This document shows, piece by piece, positions 1-8,279 of a stretch of 64,000 bases of DNA. Each line of letters starts with the position of its first letter. Position 1 is the stretch's first letter. Below the pieces are notes generated by a model, which was not told the DNA's origin, searched no databases, and saw nothing but the letters and a program-made list of their open reading frames with translations. This DNA comes from Clostridium neonatale. GTDB lineage: Bacteria; Bacillota; Clostridia; Clostridiales; Clostridiaceae. Both the position numbers and the translations under genes were made by a program. The stretch is from positions 1,063,737 through 1,127,736 of the forward strand of contig NZ_LN890328.1 of NCBI RefSeq assembly GCF_001458595.1, written 5' to 3'.

Positions 1-2
1 AA

Positions 3-383
3 GAAGGTTATTCTGATTTTGAGAAAGTAGTAAATGAAGAATCATTTAAAAATGGAATACAAAGACTTAAAAATGGAGTTTTAAAAGGGTATAAAATCGC
101 TTTACTTGGAGCAATGCAGGATCCAATAAGATGTCATAGAAGTATTTTAGTAGGAAGAGAACTCATAAAGTATGGATTTAATGTTAAGCATATTTTAGAT
201 GATTATAAGTTAGCTTCTCAAAAAGACTTAGAGCAGAATTTGCTTGATAAATATTTTATGGATAGAAATCAAATCACAATAGATAATCTTCTTGGTAATA
301 GTAAAAGTGAAGAAGAGTTGATTAAAGATGCATATAGATTAGCCAATAAAGAAATTGGATATAGAATTGAAAATTTAAAGTAA
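3..383 (+). CDS. DUF488 family protein, 5'-truncated by window edge
   Basis: The reading frame is open from the first bases of the window, so the N-terminus lies outside it. About 126 residues remain. The segment around the first internal Met (position 114) reads GAMQDPIRCHRSILVG and is followed by a G..VKHI motif. This is the typical C-terminal part of DUF488 proteins, which carry a conserved P.RCHR followed by a hydrophobic segment and an HI motif. The family has no firmly established biochemical role. The gene ends 78 bp before an L,D-transpeptidase gene on the same strand, and I see no strong terminator between them. The family assignment is from motif recognition; function is unknown. 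Confidence 0.75.
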   Translation, partial: EGYSDFEKVVNEESFKNGIQRLKNGVLKGYKIALLGAMQDPIRCHRSILVGRELIKYGFNVKHILDDYKLASQKDLEQNLLDKYFMDRNQITIDNLLGNSKSEEELIKDAYRLANKEIGYRIENLK

Positions 384-461
384 TATATAAGCCGTATAAA
401 TAATAACGGATATTGATAATTCCCATATAATATATTTAGGATTAATAATTAAGGAACACAT

Positions 462-974
462 ATGAACTTTTTATCAAAACTATTTATGAATAATAATGAA
501 GAAAAAAATAAAAATACAGATAAAAATTCAAAACTTAGAAATGATAAAAATTATAATGAATCAGTACAAAATCTTGTTAATTCACAAAATTATTATAGTG
601 CAACAGATTTTTTGATTTATGTGGATACAGATAACTTTAAGGTAAATATTTTTAAAGGAAAACAAAAAAACTGGATTATTCAAAAAAGCTTTTTATGTAC
701 AATAGGCAAAAAATCAACACCAACACCAAAAGGCACATTTTCAATAGGAGTTAAGGGATTATATTTTGGAGTTAATAAAGGATATAAGTGCTGGTATTAT
801 ACAAGCTTTAAGGGTAACTATTTATTTCATTCCATAATATATAATTTAGATGGTTCAGTAAGAGATGGAAGACTTGGAATGGCTTTATCAGATGGATGCA
901 TAAGGCTTTCTAAAATAAATGCTAAATATATTTGGGATACAATACCTACAAAAACAAAAGTTATAATAGTTTAA
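462..974 (+). CDS. L,D-transpeptidase (YkuD domain)
   Basis: This 170-residue protein has a YkuD catalytic domain from about residue 50 to the end. The active-site signature SDGCIRLS lies near residue 145, with the conserved upstream His in FHSIIYN. The catalytic Cys attacks the peptidoglycan stem peptide to form 3-3 cross-links or to attach proteins. The first 45 residues are polar and Asn/Lys-rich with no obvious signal peptide, which is odd for an enzyme acting outside the membrane. The start is supported by AAGGA about 6 nt before the ATG. The stop codon touches a strong terminator, so this is the last gene of its unit. A second, larger L,D-transpeptidase is encoded at 26.8-28.1 kb. Confidence 0.88.
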   Translation: MNFLSKLFMNNNEEKNKNTDKNSKLRNDKNYNESVQNLVNSQNYYSATDFLIYVDTDNFKVNIFKGKQKNWIIQKSFLCTIGKKSTPTPKGTFSIGVKGLYFGVNKGYKCWYYTSFKGNYLFHSIIYNLDGSVRDGRLGMALSDGCIRLSKINAKYIWDTIPTKTKVIIV

Positions 975-1022
975 ATTAACGTCCTTATTAATTTTATTTA
1001 GTTAATAAGGACGTTAATTTTG
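973..1022 (+). terminator. Rho-independent terminator after L,D-transpeptidase gene
   Basis: Perfect 19-bp inverted repeat (973-991 and 1002-1020) with a 10-nt loop and T-rich 3' flank. Its left arm overlaps the stop codon of the preceding gene. Confidence 0.9.
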
Positions 1023-1096
1023 TATATTTAAGTATTCTAGCCTATAGAAGTTTTCTGATAATTTTATCTATCATTCATTATAATTACTCAGTGAAA

Positions 1097-1159
1097 ATAT
1101 ATCAGTAGTGATATATTTTTTATTATCACTGTTGATAATCTTATCAGTAGTGATATAAT
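1097..1159 (+). promoter_or_regulatory. degV-padR promoter with three operator-like dyads
   Basis: A sigma-A-type promoter is visible: TTGATA at 1132-1137, 16-bp spacer, TATAAT at 1154-1159. Three dyads of the form TATCA-N4-TGATA cover it. Site 1 (1097-1116) has perfect 8-bp arms around GTAG, site 2 (1122-1139) has perfect 7-bp arms around CTGT and overlaps the -35, and site 3 (1142-1155) has 5-bp arms around GTAG in the spacer and -10. The downstream operon encodes a PadR-type repressor, so autoregulation is the natural inference. Confidence 0.75.
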
Positions 1160-1192
1160 TGTTATAGAAAATTCTTTTAAGGAGGAAAACAA

Positions 1193-2044
1193 ATGCAAAA
1201 GATAGCATTAATAACAGATAGTGCATCAGATATAAGTGTAGAATTACTAAAAGAAAATAATATAAAATTATTACCTTTTAGAGTTATATATAAGGATGGA
1301 GAAGAATATGAGGAGAGAATTGAATTAACATCTGAAATGATGTATGAACGTTTGGAGAAAGAAATTCCGACAACATCTCTTCCAAGTATAGAAAAAATCA
1401 CAGATGCATTAAATGAAGCAGTTAAAGAAGGATATACACATGCAATTATAATAACAATATCACAGGCTTTATCAGGAACATATAATGCTTGTAGACTTGT
1501 ATGTGAAGACTTTGAAGGACTTGAAACTTTTGTTTTTGATTCTAAAACATTAACTATGGCAGAAGGTGCTATGGTATTAAATGCTGCTAACATGATAAAA
1601 GAAAATAAAAGCTTTGAAGAAATAGTAGAAGCTCTTCCTAAATTAAGAGATAAAATAGATTTATTTTTTACAATAGATACGCTTGAATATCTTAAAAAGG
1701 GTGGAAGAATAGGAAAAGTAGCTGGAACAGTTGGGGAATTCTTAAATCTTAAACCAATTATAACTGTTGCAGATGATGGGGCATATAGAACTTACGCAAA
1801 AGCAAGAGGATCAAAGCAAGCTGTTTCAAAACTAATCAATATATTTAAATCATACGAAGGAAAAGGAAACTATAGAGTATGGGTTCTAGATGGTAATGGA
1901 AAAGATAAAGTTAAAATTCTATGTGACGGAATAAAAGAACTTCCTCATTGCAAGGAATGTATTTTTGCAGGAACAATAGCACCTTCACTTGGAATTAATA
2001 CAGGTCCAGGACTTGTAGGATGTGCAATAGAAAAGGTAGATTAA
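1193..2044 (+). CDS. DegV family fatty-acid-binding protein
   Basis: The 283-residue product begins KIALITDSASDIS, the classic N-terminal signature of DegV proteins. These bind a fatty acid between two domains and, as FakB proteins, can present it to the kinase FakA for phosphorylation. Also visible are the LSGTYNACR motif near residue 90, the FFTIDTLEYLKKGGRIGK segment and a C-terminal ...IAPSLGINTGPGLVG, all typical of the family. Length is normal. AAGGAGG precedes the ATG at good spacing. The gene is first in a two-gene operon with a PadR regulator 3 bp downstream, and the shared promoter carries three operator-like dyads. Which fatty acid it binds cannot be told from sequence. Confidence 0.93.
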   Translation: MQKIALITDSASDISVELLKENNIKLLPFRVIYKDGEEYEERIELTSEMMYERLEKEIPTTSLPSIEKITDALNEAVKEGYTHAIIITISQALSGTYNACRLVCEDFEGLETFVFDSKTLTMAEGAMVLNAANMIKENKSFEEIVEALPKLRDKIDLFFTIDTLEYLKKGGRIGKVAGTVGEFLNLKPIITVADDGAYRTYAKARGSKQAVSKLINIFKSYEGKGNYRVWVLDGNGKDKVKILCDGIKELPHCKECIFAGTIAPSLGINTGPGLVGCAIEKVD

Positions 2045-2047
2045 TTT

Positions 2048-2509
2048 ATGAATGAAAAATTTAATTTTAGTGGAATTGAAGATATTGAAGCTGAAGAAAA
2101 AAGACTTTATGCCGAATATAAGAAAAAACTTAAAGAGCTAAAAAAAGTTAAAAAGGAAAAGAGTACAGGGACGCCTGTTTTTACTAAAGGTCTTCTTCCT
2201 ATTTATGTTTTATACATATTATCTCTAGGTGCTACTAACGGTAACGAAATATCTCATAAAATAGGCCAAAGAACTAATGGCAAATGGGTTCCAAGCACAG
2301 GAGGAATATATCCTCTTTTAAAGAGATTAGAATCCGATGGTTTAATAGACGGTGAATGGGACGATTTAGACAAGAAATTTCAAAAGACCTATTCTTTAAC
2401 AGAAAAAGGTTTTAAGGAATTCAAAAGCAAAAAGGTCATATTAAAATCAAAGATTGAAGAATCTTTGGATGTATTTAATATAATTTATAAAGACCTATAT
2501 ATAAAATAG
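2048..2509 (+). CDS. PadR family transcriptional regulator
   Basis: This 153-residue protein has a charged, Lys-rich N-terminal helix (residues 1-45) followed by a winged-helix PadR domain. The motif PIYVLYILSLGATNGNEIS is helix 1-2 and GIYPLLKRLESDGLI is the recognition helix and wing start, with a YSLTEKGF wing strand. PadR proteins are usually homodimeric repressors binding a dyad near their own promoter. The gene starts 3 bp after degV with little ribosome site of its own, implying translational coupling. It probably acts on the TATCA-N4-TGATA dyads upstream of degV. The ligand is unknown; a fatty-acid-linked signal is only a guess from the neighbour. Confidence 0.9.
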   Translation: MNEKFNFSGIEDIEAEEKRLYAEYKKKLKELKKVKKEKSTGTPVFTKGLLPIYVLYILSLGATNGNEISHKIGQRTNGKWVPSTGGIYPLLKRLESDGLIDGEWDDLDKKFQKTYSLTEKGFKEFKSKKVILKSKIEESLDVFNIIYKDLYIK

Positions 2510-2559
2510 AAATTTTAACTATATTAACTATATTAACTATATTACTTTTATAATCATAA

Positions 2560-2600
2560 AAATGATAATTCTTAACAAATGTTAGAATTATCATTTTTTA
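2560..2600 (+). terminator. Terminator after padR
   Basis: Inverted repeat with arms of about 16 bp (one bulged T in the left arm), a 4-nt loop and a T-rich run after the right arm. Confidence 0.8.
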
Positions 2601-2680
2601 TGTATTTTTAATGAAAATATTACATTTATAATATATAATAAAGTAAATTTATAAAATGCTTGGAGTTGATGATTTAAATT

Positions 2681-3115
2681 ATGATAATTAGAGCTATGAA
2701 TCTCGTGGATATATATTTTAAAGATAAAAAGGACAAAGGTGGGAATCCATATACAGAACATTTAATATATGTTATGCAAAATGTTGAAACAACTGAAGAA
2801 AAAGTAGTTGCGCTTCTTCATGATATTATGGAAGACACAGATATAACAGAAAAAGAAATTTCAGACGTTGGTATACAAAAAGTTTATATTGATGCTGTAA
2901 AAATTCTAACAAAGAAATCTTGTGAATCGTATGATCAGTATATAAACAGAATTATAAAAAGTAAAAATCAACTTGCTATTAATGTAAAGATAGTTGATTT
3001 AGAACACAACATGAATTTGGATAGACTTAAAATAATAACATCTAAAGATATGGTAAGAAATCATAAATATAAACAAGCGTATAATAAATTACTTCCTCTA
3101 AAGAAAGTTTTATAA
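2681..3115 (+). CDS. RelA/SpoT-type HD hydrolase domain protein
   Basis: The 144-residue protein is a stand-alone HD domain. The visible metal-site motifs are the PYTEH segment (residues 23-27), LLHDIMEDT (the HD pair plus the ED that follows in RelA/SpoT hydrolases, about residues 46-54) and KIVDLEHNMN (about residues 106-115). This spacing matches small alarmone hydrolases of the Mesh1/SAH type that remove pyrophosphate from (p)ppGpp, although the first HD-domain His is followed by less typical residues. The ribosome site GGAG lies about 15 nt before this ATG; an in-frame ATG at 2696 is a possible alternative start. Hydrolysis of (p)ppGpp or another nucleotide is inferred, not shown. Confidence 0.72.
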   Translation: MIIRAMNLVDIYFKDKKDKGGNPYTEHLIYVMQNVETTEEKVVALLHDIMEDTDITEKEISDVGIQKVYIDAVKILTKKSCESYDQYINRIIKSKNQLAINVKIVDLEHNMNLDRLKIITSKDMVRNHKYKQAYNKLLPLKKVL

Positions 3116-3227
3116 TAATTAATATTATATGTAACACTATATATTTAATTACTTATTTTTAGTATAATATAAAGGTTAATTGAAAAATAATAAATTTAAG
3201 TGAAGACGCTAAAAGGAGATTTAAAAT

Positions 3228-4445
3228 TTGAGTAAAGTAATTGTTATAGGTGCGGGACCTGCAGGAATTATGGCTGCAATTCATGCTTCTAAAGAACATG
3301 AAGTAATACTTCTAGATGGTAATGAAAAGCTAGGTAGAAAACTTTTTATTACTGGTAAAGGAAGATGTAATGTTACTAATGCTAAGGATATATCAGAATT
3401 CTTTGATTATATACCAGGTAATCCTCATTTCTTATATAGTGCATTATATAGTTTTACTAATGAGGATACTATGAATTTTTTTGAAAATGAAGGAATAAAA
3501 CTTAAAGTGGAAAGAGGAGACAGGGTTTTCCCAGAATCAGATAAATCTTCAGATATTATAAAAGGTTTATCAAATGCTTTAAGCAGAACTAATACAAAAA
3601 TAAAATTAGGATGTAAGGTTACAGATATAAAAGTAAAGGATAAAAAGATTTCAGAAGTAGTAATAAACGATTCAGAAATATTAAAAGGCGATTATTTTAT
3701 TATAGCAACTGGCGGAGCTTCATATCCTCTTACTGGTTCAAAAGGAGAAGGTCAAAATTTTGCAAAGAAACTTGGCCATAATATAGTTCCTTTAAGACCA
3801 GCTTTAGTTCCTATGGTAGTAAAAAATGCTGAAATAAAGGAACTTCAAGGATTATCATTAAGAAATGTAGAAGTTACCGTGAAAGAAAATGATAAAAAGG
3901 TAATATATAAGAACTTTGGTGAAATGTTATTTACTCACTTTGGAATATCAGGACCATTAATACTTACAGGAAGTAGATTTATAGAACCAAATAAAAATTA
4001 TACAATACATATTGATTTAAAACCTGCATTAAATATAAGTGAATTAGATAAGAGAGTTCAAAAGGATTTTAAAACTTATATAAATAAAGATTTTAAAAAC
4101 TCTTTAGATGATTTACTTCCACAAAAAATAATACCAATGATAATACGCAGAAGTAAAATCAATGAAAATAAAAAAGTTAATGAAATAACAAAAGAAGAAA
4201 GAAAAAATTTAGTAACTGTAATTAAAGACTTCTCTTTTGAACTAGATGGAGTAAGACCTCTTGCTGAAGGTATAGTTACACAAGGTGGAGTAGATATAAA
4301 AGAAATTGATCCATCTACAATGAAATCTAGAATTGTAGAGAATTTATCTTTTTGTGGAGAAGTAATGGATGTAGATGCATTTACTGGCGGGTATAATGTT
4401 CAGATAGCTTTTTCAACAGGATTTATAGCAGGAACTAATATTTAA
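3228..4445 (+). CDS. BaiN/HI0933-type FAD flavoprotein
   Basis: This 405-residue protein opens with VIVIGAGPAGIMAA, a dinucleotide-binding GxGxxG fold for FAD, followed by KLGRKLFITGKGRCNVTN, the hallmark of the HI0933/YhiN/BaiN family. The C-terminal CGEVMDVDAFTGGYNVQIAFSTG closes the FAD site. Family members are NAD(P)/FAD-dependent oxidoreductases, and BaiN of C. scindens is linked to bile-acid reduction, but most clostridial homologues have no known substrate. The start is TTG with AAAAGGAG 10 nt upstream. In clostridia this gene commonly precedes cmk and ispH, as here. Its stop codon lies inside the first copy of a 104-bp repeat. Confidence 0.9.
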   Translation: MSKVIVIGAGPAGIMAAIHASKEHEVILLDGNEKLGRKLFITGKGRCNVTNAKDISEFFDYIPGNPHFLYSALYSFTNEDTMNFFENEGIKLKVERGDRVFPESDKSSDIIKGLSNALSRTNTKIKLGCKVTDIKVKDKKISEVVINDSEILKGDYFIIATGGASYPLTGSKGEGQNFAKKLGHNIVPLRPALVPMVVKNAEIKELQGLSLRNVEVTVKENDKKVIYKNFGEMLFTHFGISGPLILTGSRFIEPNKNYTIHIDLKPALNISELDKRVQKDFKTYINKDFKNSLDDLLPQKIIPMIIRRSKINENKKVNEITKEERKNLVTVIKDFSFELDGVRPLAEGIVTQGGVDIKEIDPSTMKSRIVENLSFCGEVMDVDAFTGGYNVQIAFSTGFIAGTNI

Positions 4446-4544
4446 ATTCATAAACATTGTTTTTAGGTGATATGAGAAATCTAATTTTAGAGTGGTAATA
4501 AATGAAACCCTTGTTTGAGACATTAAAAAATTATATAATCATAT
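4441..4544 (+). repeat. 104-bp intergenic repeat, copy 1 (carries cmk promoter)
   Basis: Copy 1 matches positions 9791-9894 over 104 bp with only three substitutions (4454, 4506, 4519) and no gaps. It includes a promoter-like pair, TTGTTT (4511-4516) and TATAAT (4534-4539), 17 bp apart, which would start transcription just before cmk. It also contains two tiny reading frames, 4472-4498 (MRNLILEW) and 4502-4549 (MKPLFETLKNYIIIL). Confidence 0.9.
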
Positions 4545-4584
4545 TGTAGTCTTAAAATCAGATAATGAAATGAGGAGAAATTTA

Positions 4585-5244
4585 GTGAAGATAGCAGTTG
4601 CAATAGACGGACCAGCAGGTGCAGGTAAAAGTACTATAGCAAAGCTTGTAGGCAAAGAGTTTAATCTTATGTACATAAATACAGGCGCTATGTATAGAGC
4701 TGTGGCATTAAAATCTAAAGAAAATAATTTAGGTCCCGAGAAAATAAATGGAATTTGTTCTTTAATAAATACGATGGAAATGCATTTTGAAAATGATGAT
4801 TTAATATTAAATGGTATAAATATTCAAGATGTAATAACAACACCTGAAATAAGTAATATAGTATCTAATTATGCAAGCATAAAACAGGTGCGAGAAAAGC
4901 TTGTAAAACTTCAAAGAGATATGTCTGAAAAATATGATGTTATTATGGATGGAAGAGACATTGGAACTGTAGTTCTTAAGGATGCTCCATTTAAATTCTT
5001 TTTAACAGCAAGTCCGGAGGAAAGAGCAAATAGAAGATTTAAAGAATTACAAAACAAAAATATAGAATGTAATTACGATCAAATACTAGAAGACATAAAA
5101 AAGAGAGACTATATAGATTCTCATAGAGAAACTGACCCATTAAAAAAAGCAGACGATGCTATTGAAATTGATAGTACTAATCTTGATATTAGTGGAGTTG
5201 TTGATGTTATTTGTGAGAACATAAGAAAAAGTATCGATAGATAA
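4585..5244 (+). CDS. cmk: Cytidylate kinase
   Basis: Cmk phosphorylates CMP and dCMP to the diphosphates using ATP. The product starts KIAVAIDGPAGAGKSTIAK, the P-loop. It continues with the NTGAMYRA motif, the CMP-binding MDGRDIGTVV near residue 130, and RDYIDSHRETDPLKKADDA, the typical lid and C-terminal region. I place the start at the GTG at 4585, because GAGGAGA lies 6-8 nt before it; an in-frame ATG at 4570 overlaps that ribosome site. The result is 219 residues, normal for the family. The gene is 11 bp upstream of ispH-S1, forming the conserved clostridial cmk-ispH unit. A promoter-like sequence inside the upstream 104-bp repeat may drive it. Confidence 0.95.
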   Translation: MKIAVAIDGPAGAGKSTIAKLVGKEFNLMYINTGAMYRAVALKSKENNLGPEKINGICSLINTMEMHFENDDLILNGINIQDVITTPEISNIVSNYASIKQVREKLVKLQRDMSEKYDVIMDGRDIGTVVLKDAPFKFFLTASPEERANRRFKELQNKNIECNYDQILEDIKKRDYIDSHRETDPLKKADDAIEIDSTNLDISGVVDVICENIRKSIDR

Positions 5245-5255
5245 GGAGTACTATC

Positions 5256-7160
5256 ATGATAGAGATAAAGCTCGCAAATAGTGCAGGTTTTTGTTTTGGA
5301 GTTTCTAAAGCAGTAAATGAAGCATTACAAGTTCAAAAAAAATATAATAAAAAAATATATACATTAGGTCCTTTAATTCATAATAATGATGTCGTTAAGT
5401 ATTTAGAGGAAAATAATATATATTCAATAAGTCTAGAAGAAATAGACAGTTTAAACAGTGGTGATGTGATTGTTATAAGATCTCATGGCGTTTCTGAAAG
5501 TGTATTTAATTTACTTAATGAAAAAGGTTTAGAAGTAGTTAATGGAACTTGTCCTTTTGTGACAAATATTCAAAAAAAGGTTAAGAAATATTCAAAAGAA
5601 GGTTATCATATAGTAATATTAGGTGATAAAGATCATCCCGAAGTCATAGGAATTAATGGGTGGTGTGATAATAAAGCTATTATTACTAAAGATGGTGAAT
5701 TTGAAGATAAGATACCTCAAAAGGTTTGCTTAGTATCTCAAACAACTGAGAAATTAAAAAACTGGGAAAATACACTTAAAAGCTTAAGTGGCGTTAAGGA
5801 GCTTTTAACATTTAACACAATATGTGCTGCTACAGATGTAAGACAGCGAAGTGCTGAAAAATTATCTAAAGAAGTTGACGCCATGATAGTAGTTGGAGGT
5901 AAGAATAGTTCTAATACAACAAAACTATACCAAATAGCAAAAGATAATTGCGCAAAAACAATACATGTTGAAAATGTAAAGGAACTGCCAAAAGATTTTA
6001 TTAATAATAATATAGAAAAAATAGGAGTTACGGCTGGTGCTTCAACACCAGATTGGATTATTAAGGAGGTACTAGATATAATGAATACAGAAAACAATAA
6101 TTTTGAGGATCAATTATCATTAATGGATGAACTAGATAAAAGATTTAAAATAGGTGATGAAATTGAAGGCGAAATTCTTTCAAAAACTAGGGATTCTTTA
6201 ATTGTATCACTTATAGGATATAAAAGTGATGGAGTTATTCCATTCTCAGAATTATCAGCAAAAGAAGATCCGATAGCAGTATCAGAGAAATTAAATGTTG
6301 GTGACAATATAAAAGCTAAAGTAATAAAACTACAAAATAGTGATGGATATGTTGTTTTATCAAGATTAGAATATGAAAGAGAAGAAGCCTTCAAAGAATT
6401 AGAAACTTTATTCAATGAAAAAACTACATTTGAATTAAAAATATCTAATGCTCAAGAAAAAGGATTGGTAGCAAACTTTAAAGGCGTTAGAGTCTTTATA
6501 CCTGCTTCACAAATAGATATAAAATTTACTGAAAACAAAGAAGAATATATAGGAAAAACAATTGAAGTTAGGTTAATAGATTTTTCTGCAAAGAATCCAG
6601 TTAAAGTTGTTGCTTCAAGAAGAGTGTTATTAGAAGAAGCAAGAAATGTAGTTGAGTCTAAAGCATGGGAAAAATTTAACTTAGGCGATGTAGTTAAAGG
6701 TGAAGTTAAAAGATTTACAAACTTCGGTGCTTTCGTTGAAATAAATGGCGTAGATGGACTATTACACCTATCTCAAATTTCTTGGAATCATGTTAAAAAT
6801 ATAAAAGATATATTAAAAGAAGGTCAAATTATTGATGTTAAAATAATTGACTTAGATAAAGAAAATAAAAAGTTATCATTAAGTATGAAAGAACTTATGC
6901 CAAAGCCATGGGAAAATGTTAAAGAAAAATATCCAGAAGATTCTATAGTATTAGGTAAAGTAGTAAGATTAAATGATTTTGGTGCTTTCGTTGAATTAGA
7001 ACCTGGTGTAGATGGATTAGTTCATATATCAAAGATTTCTCATAGTAGAATTAATCATCCAAAAGAAGCTTTAACTATAGGTGAAGAAATAAAAGCTAAA
7101 ATTTTAAGCGTTGATGAAGAAAATAAAAGAATAGCTTTAAGCATAAAAGATGCTGAATAA
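5256..7160 (+). CDS. ispH: IspH (HMBPP reductase) fused to four S1 domains
   Basis: The 634-residue protein joins two functions. Residues 1-280 are 4-hydroxy-3-methylbut-2-enyl diphosphate reductase, the last step of the MEP isoprenoid pathway. The three cysteines that bind the iron-sulfur cluster are visible in AGFCFGV, NGTCPFV and NTICAATDVRQ. Residues about 295-630 hold four S1 RNA-binding domains; the last two are clearest (VKGEVKRFTNFGAFVEINGV and VLGKVVRLNDFGAFVELEPG). This IspH-RpsA fusion is known in clostridia and is probably how the cell supplies a ribosomal-protein-S1-like product. It is preceded by AAGGAG and followed by a terminator. No cluster residue is missing. Confidence 0.95.
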   Translation: MIEIKLANSAGFCFGVSKAVNEALQVQKKYNKKIYTLGPLIHNNDVVKYLEENNIYSISLEEIDSLNSGDVIVIRSHGVSESVFNLLNEKGLEVVNGTCPFVTNIQKKVKKYSKEGYHIVILGDKDHPEVIGINGWCDNKAIITKDGEFEDKIPQKVCLVSQTTEKLKNWENTLKSLSGVKELLTFNTICAATDVRQRSAEKLSKEVDAMIVVGGKNSSNTTKLYQIAKDNCAKTIHVENVKELPKDFINNNIEKIGVTAGASTPDWIIKEVLDIMNTENNNFEDQLSLMDELDKRFKIGDEIEGEILSKTRDSLIVSLIGYKSDGVIPFSELSAKEDPIAVSEKLNVGDNIKAKVIKLQNSDGYVVLSRLEYEREEAFKELETLFNEKTTFELKISNAQEKGLVANFKGVRVFIPASQIDIKFTENKEEYIGKTIEVRLIDFSAKNPVKVVASRRVLLEEARNVVESKAWEKFNLGDVVKGEVKRFTNFGAFVEINGVDGLLHLSQISWNHVKNIKDILKEGQIIDVKIIDLDKENKKLSLSMKELMPKPWENVKEKYPEDSIVLGKVVRLNDFGAFVELEPGVDGLVHISKISHSRINHPKEALTIGEEIKAKILSVDEENKRIALSIKDAE

Positions 7161-7172
7161 TTAATATTTAGG

Positions 7173-7210
7173 CTGTGTATATAATATAAATTTGTATACA
7201 CAGTTTTTTT
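7173..7210 (+). terminator. Terminator after ispH-S1
   Basis: Perfect 9-bp stem CTGTGTATA/TATACACAG followed by a run of seven T. Confidence 0.85.
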
Positions 7211-7277
7211 GCTTTCATTTTAATTTTATTGTATGCATGGTATAATTTATATAAGGTTTAGAAATGAGGACGGTTAT

Positions 7278-8138
7278 ATGGTTGAAGTTGAGAAGTTATC
7301 GATTTTTAATATAGATATTTTTAGAGAGTTGTATGATGGTAAAGATAACTCATATATTTGTGATAAGACATTTTTTGAAGCATATGATAATGAACCTTTT
7401 ATAGTAAAATTTATTTTAAGGAAACAAGTTAAGTTATTTAAACTCAATGAAAAGTATATAGGCTATATATGGCATGAATATCCTGCTTCTAAAAATTTGC
7501 CATGTAATATATATTCGTTATATGTTAAAGAGGAATATATAGATTGTATTAAGCCAGAATTTCTTGATTCTCTTAATATTGATTCTTTTAAAATTGATAT
7601 TAGAGATAATCCAAAAAACTTAGAGCTAATAAAAAAATTAAATTTTACTCTTCTTTCTGAAACGTTGTTAATGAAATTGGATGCTTATAATCCTATGCTT
7701 AACATAAATAATAATTTGATTTTTGAACATTTTAAAAAAAATAAGCATGAAAATCTTAGATGCGAATTGCAAAATCTTATTTTTGATAATAAAGACAGAA
7801 TCCCATTATCAGTGTCAGATATATTGGCTGAAGAAGAAGAGAAATACTATTTGGATGATTTTTGCGTGTTTATTGCAATTGATTCATGCACACCTATAGG
7901 TTATGGACAGGTTATTTTAAACAGAGGTAAATATACTATTGTCAATTTAGGAGTAATTAAAGAACATAGAGGAATGAGATATGGAGAAGAACTATTAAAA
8001 TATCTTATAAATTTATGTATATGCAAAAATATAAGTGAAATATATATACGTGTAGATAAAAATAATATTCCGGCTTTAAGATTATATACTAAGCTTGGAT
8101 TTAGAGAATATAGTTCATATTCTGTTTGGAACTCATAG
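7278..8138 (+). CDS. GNAT family N-acetyltransferase
   Basis: The C-terminal part (about residues 180-285) is a GNAT fold: GYGQVILNRGKYTIVNLGVIKEHRGMRYGEELLKYLI contains the acetyl-CoA-binding R/Q-x-x-G-x-G/A-like loop (EHRGMRYG), and NIPALRLYTKLGFREY is the conserved C-terminal strand-helix. The N-terminal half is probably a degenerate second GNAT-like domain, since NPKNLELIKKLNFTLLSE resembles the same C-terminal motif. I start at ATG 7278, after GAGGA with 7-nt spacing. An ATG 45 bp upstream would place a TATAAT promoter box (7241-7246) inside the coding region. The acceptor substrate is unknown. It is probably a single-gene unit between two terminators. Confidence 0.85.
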   Translation: MVEVEKLSIFNIDIFRELYDGKDNSYICDKTFFEAYDNEPFIVKFILRKQVKLFKLNEKYIGYIWHEYPASKNLPCNIYSLYVKEEYIDCIKPEFLDSLNIDSFKIDIRDNPKNLELIKKLNFTLLSETLLMKLDAYNPMLNINNNLIFEHFKKNKHENLRCELQNLIFDNKDRIPLSVSDILAEEEEKYYLDDFCVFIAIDSCTPIGYGQVILNRGKYTIVNLGVIKEHRGMRYGEELLKYLINLCICKNISEIYIRVDKNNIPALRLYTKLGFREYSSYSVWNS

Positions 8139-8188
8139 TTAATAATAAAGTACAAAAGTTATGTTGATTATTATAATTAGGAATATAT

Positions 8189-8222
8189 AAAATAAAGACT
8201 GTTAATATGCAGTCTTTATTTT
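8189..8222 (+). terminator. Terminator after GNAT gene
   Basis: Perfect 13-bp inverted repeat (8189-8201 and 8210-8222) ending in TTTT. Confidence 0.88.
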
Positions 8223-8279
8223 ATATACTAAATTTGTTATAATACAACGTGACAATGTAAAAATGGAGGAAAAACAATA

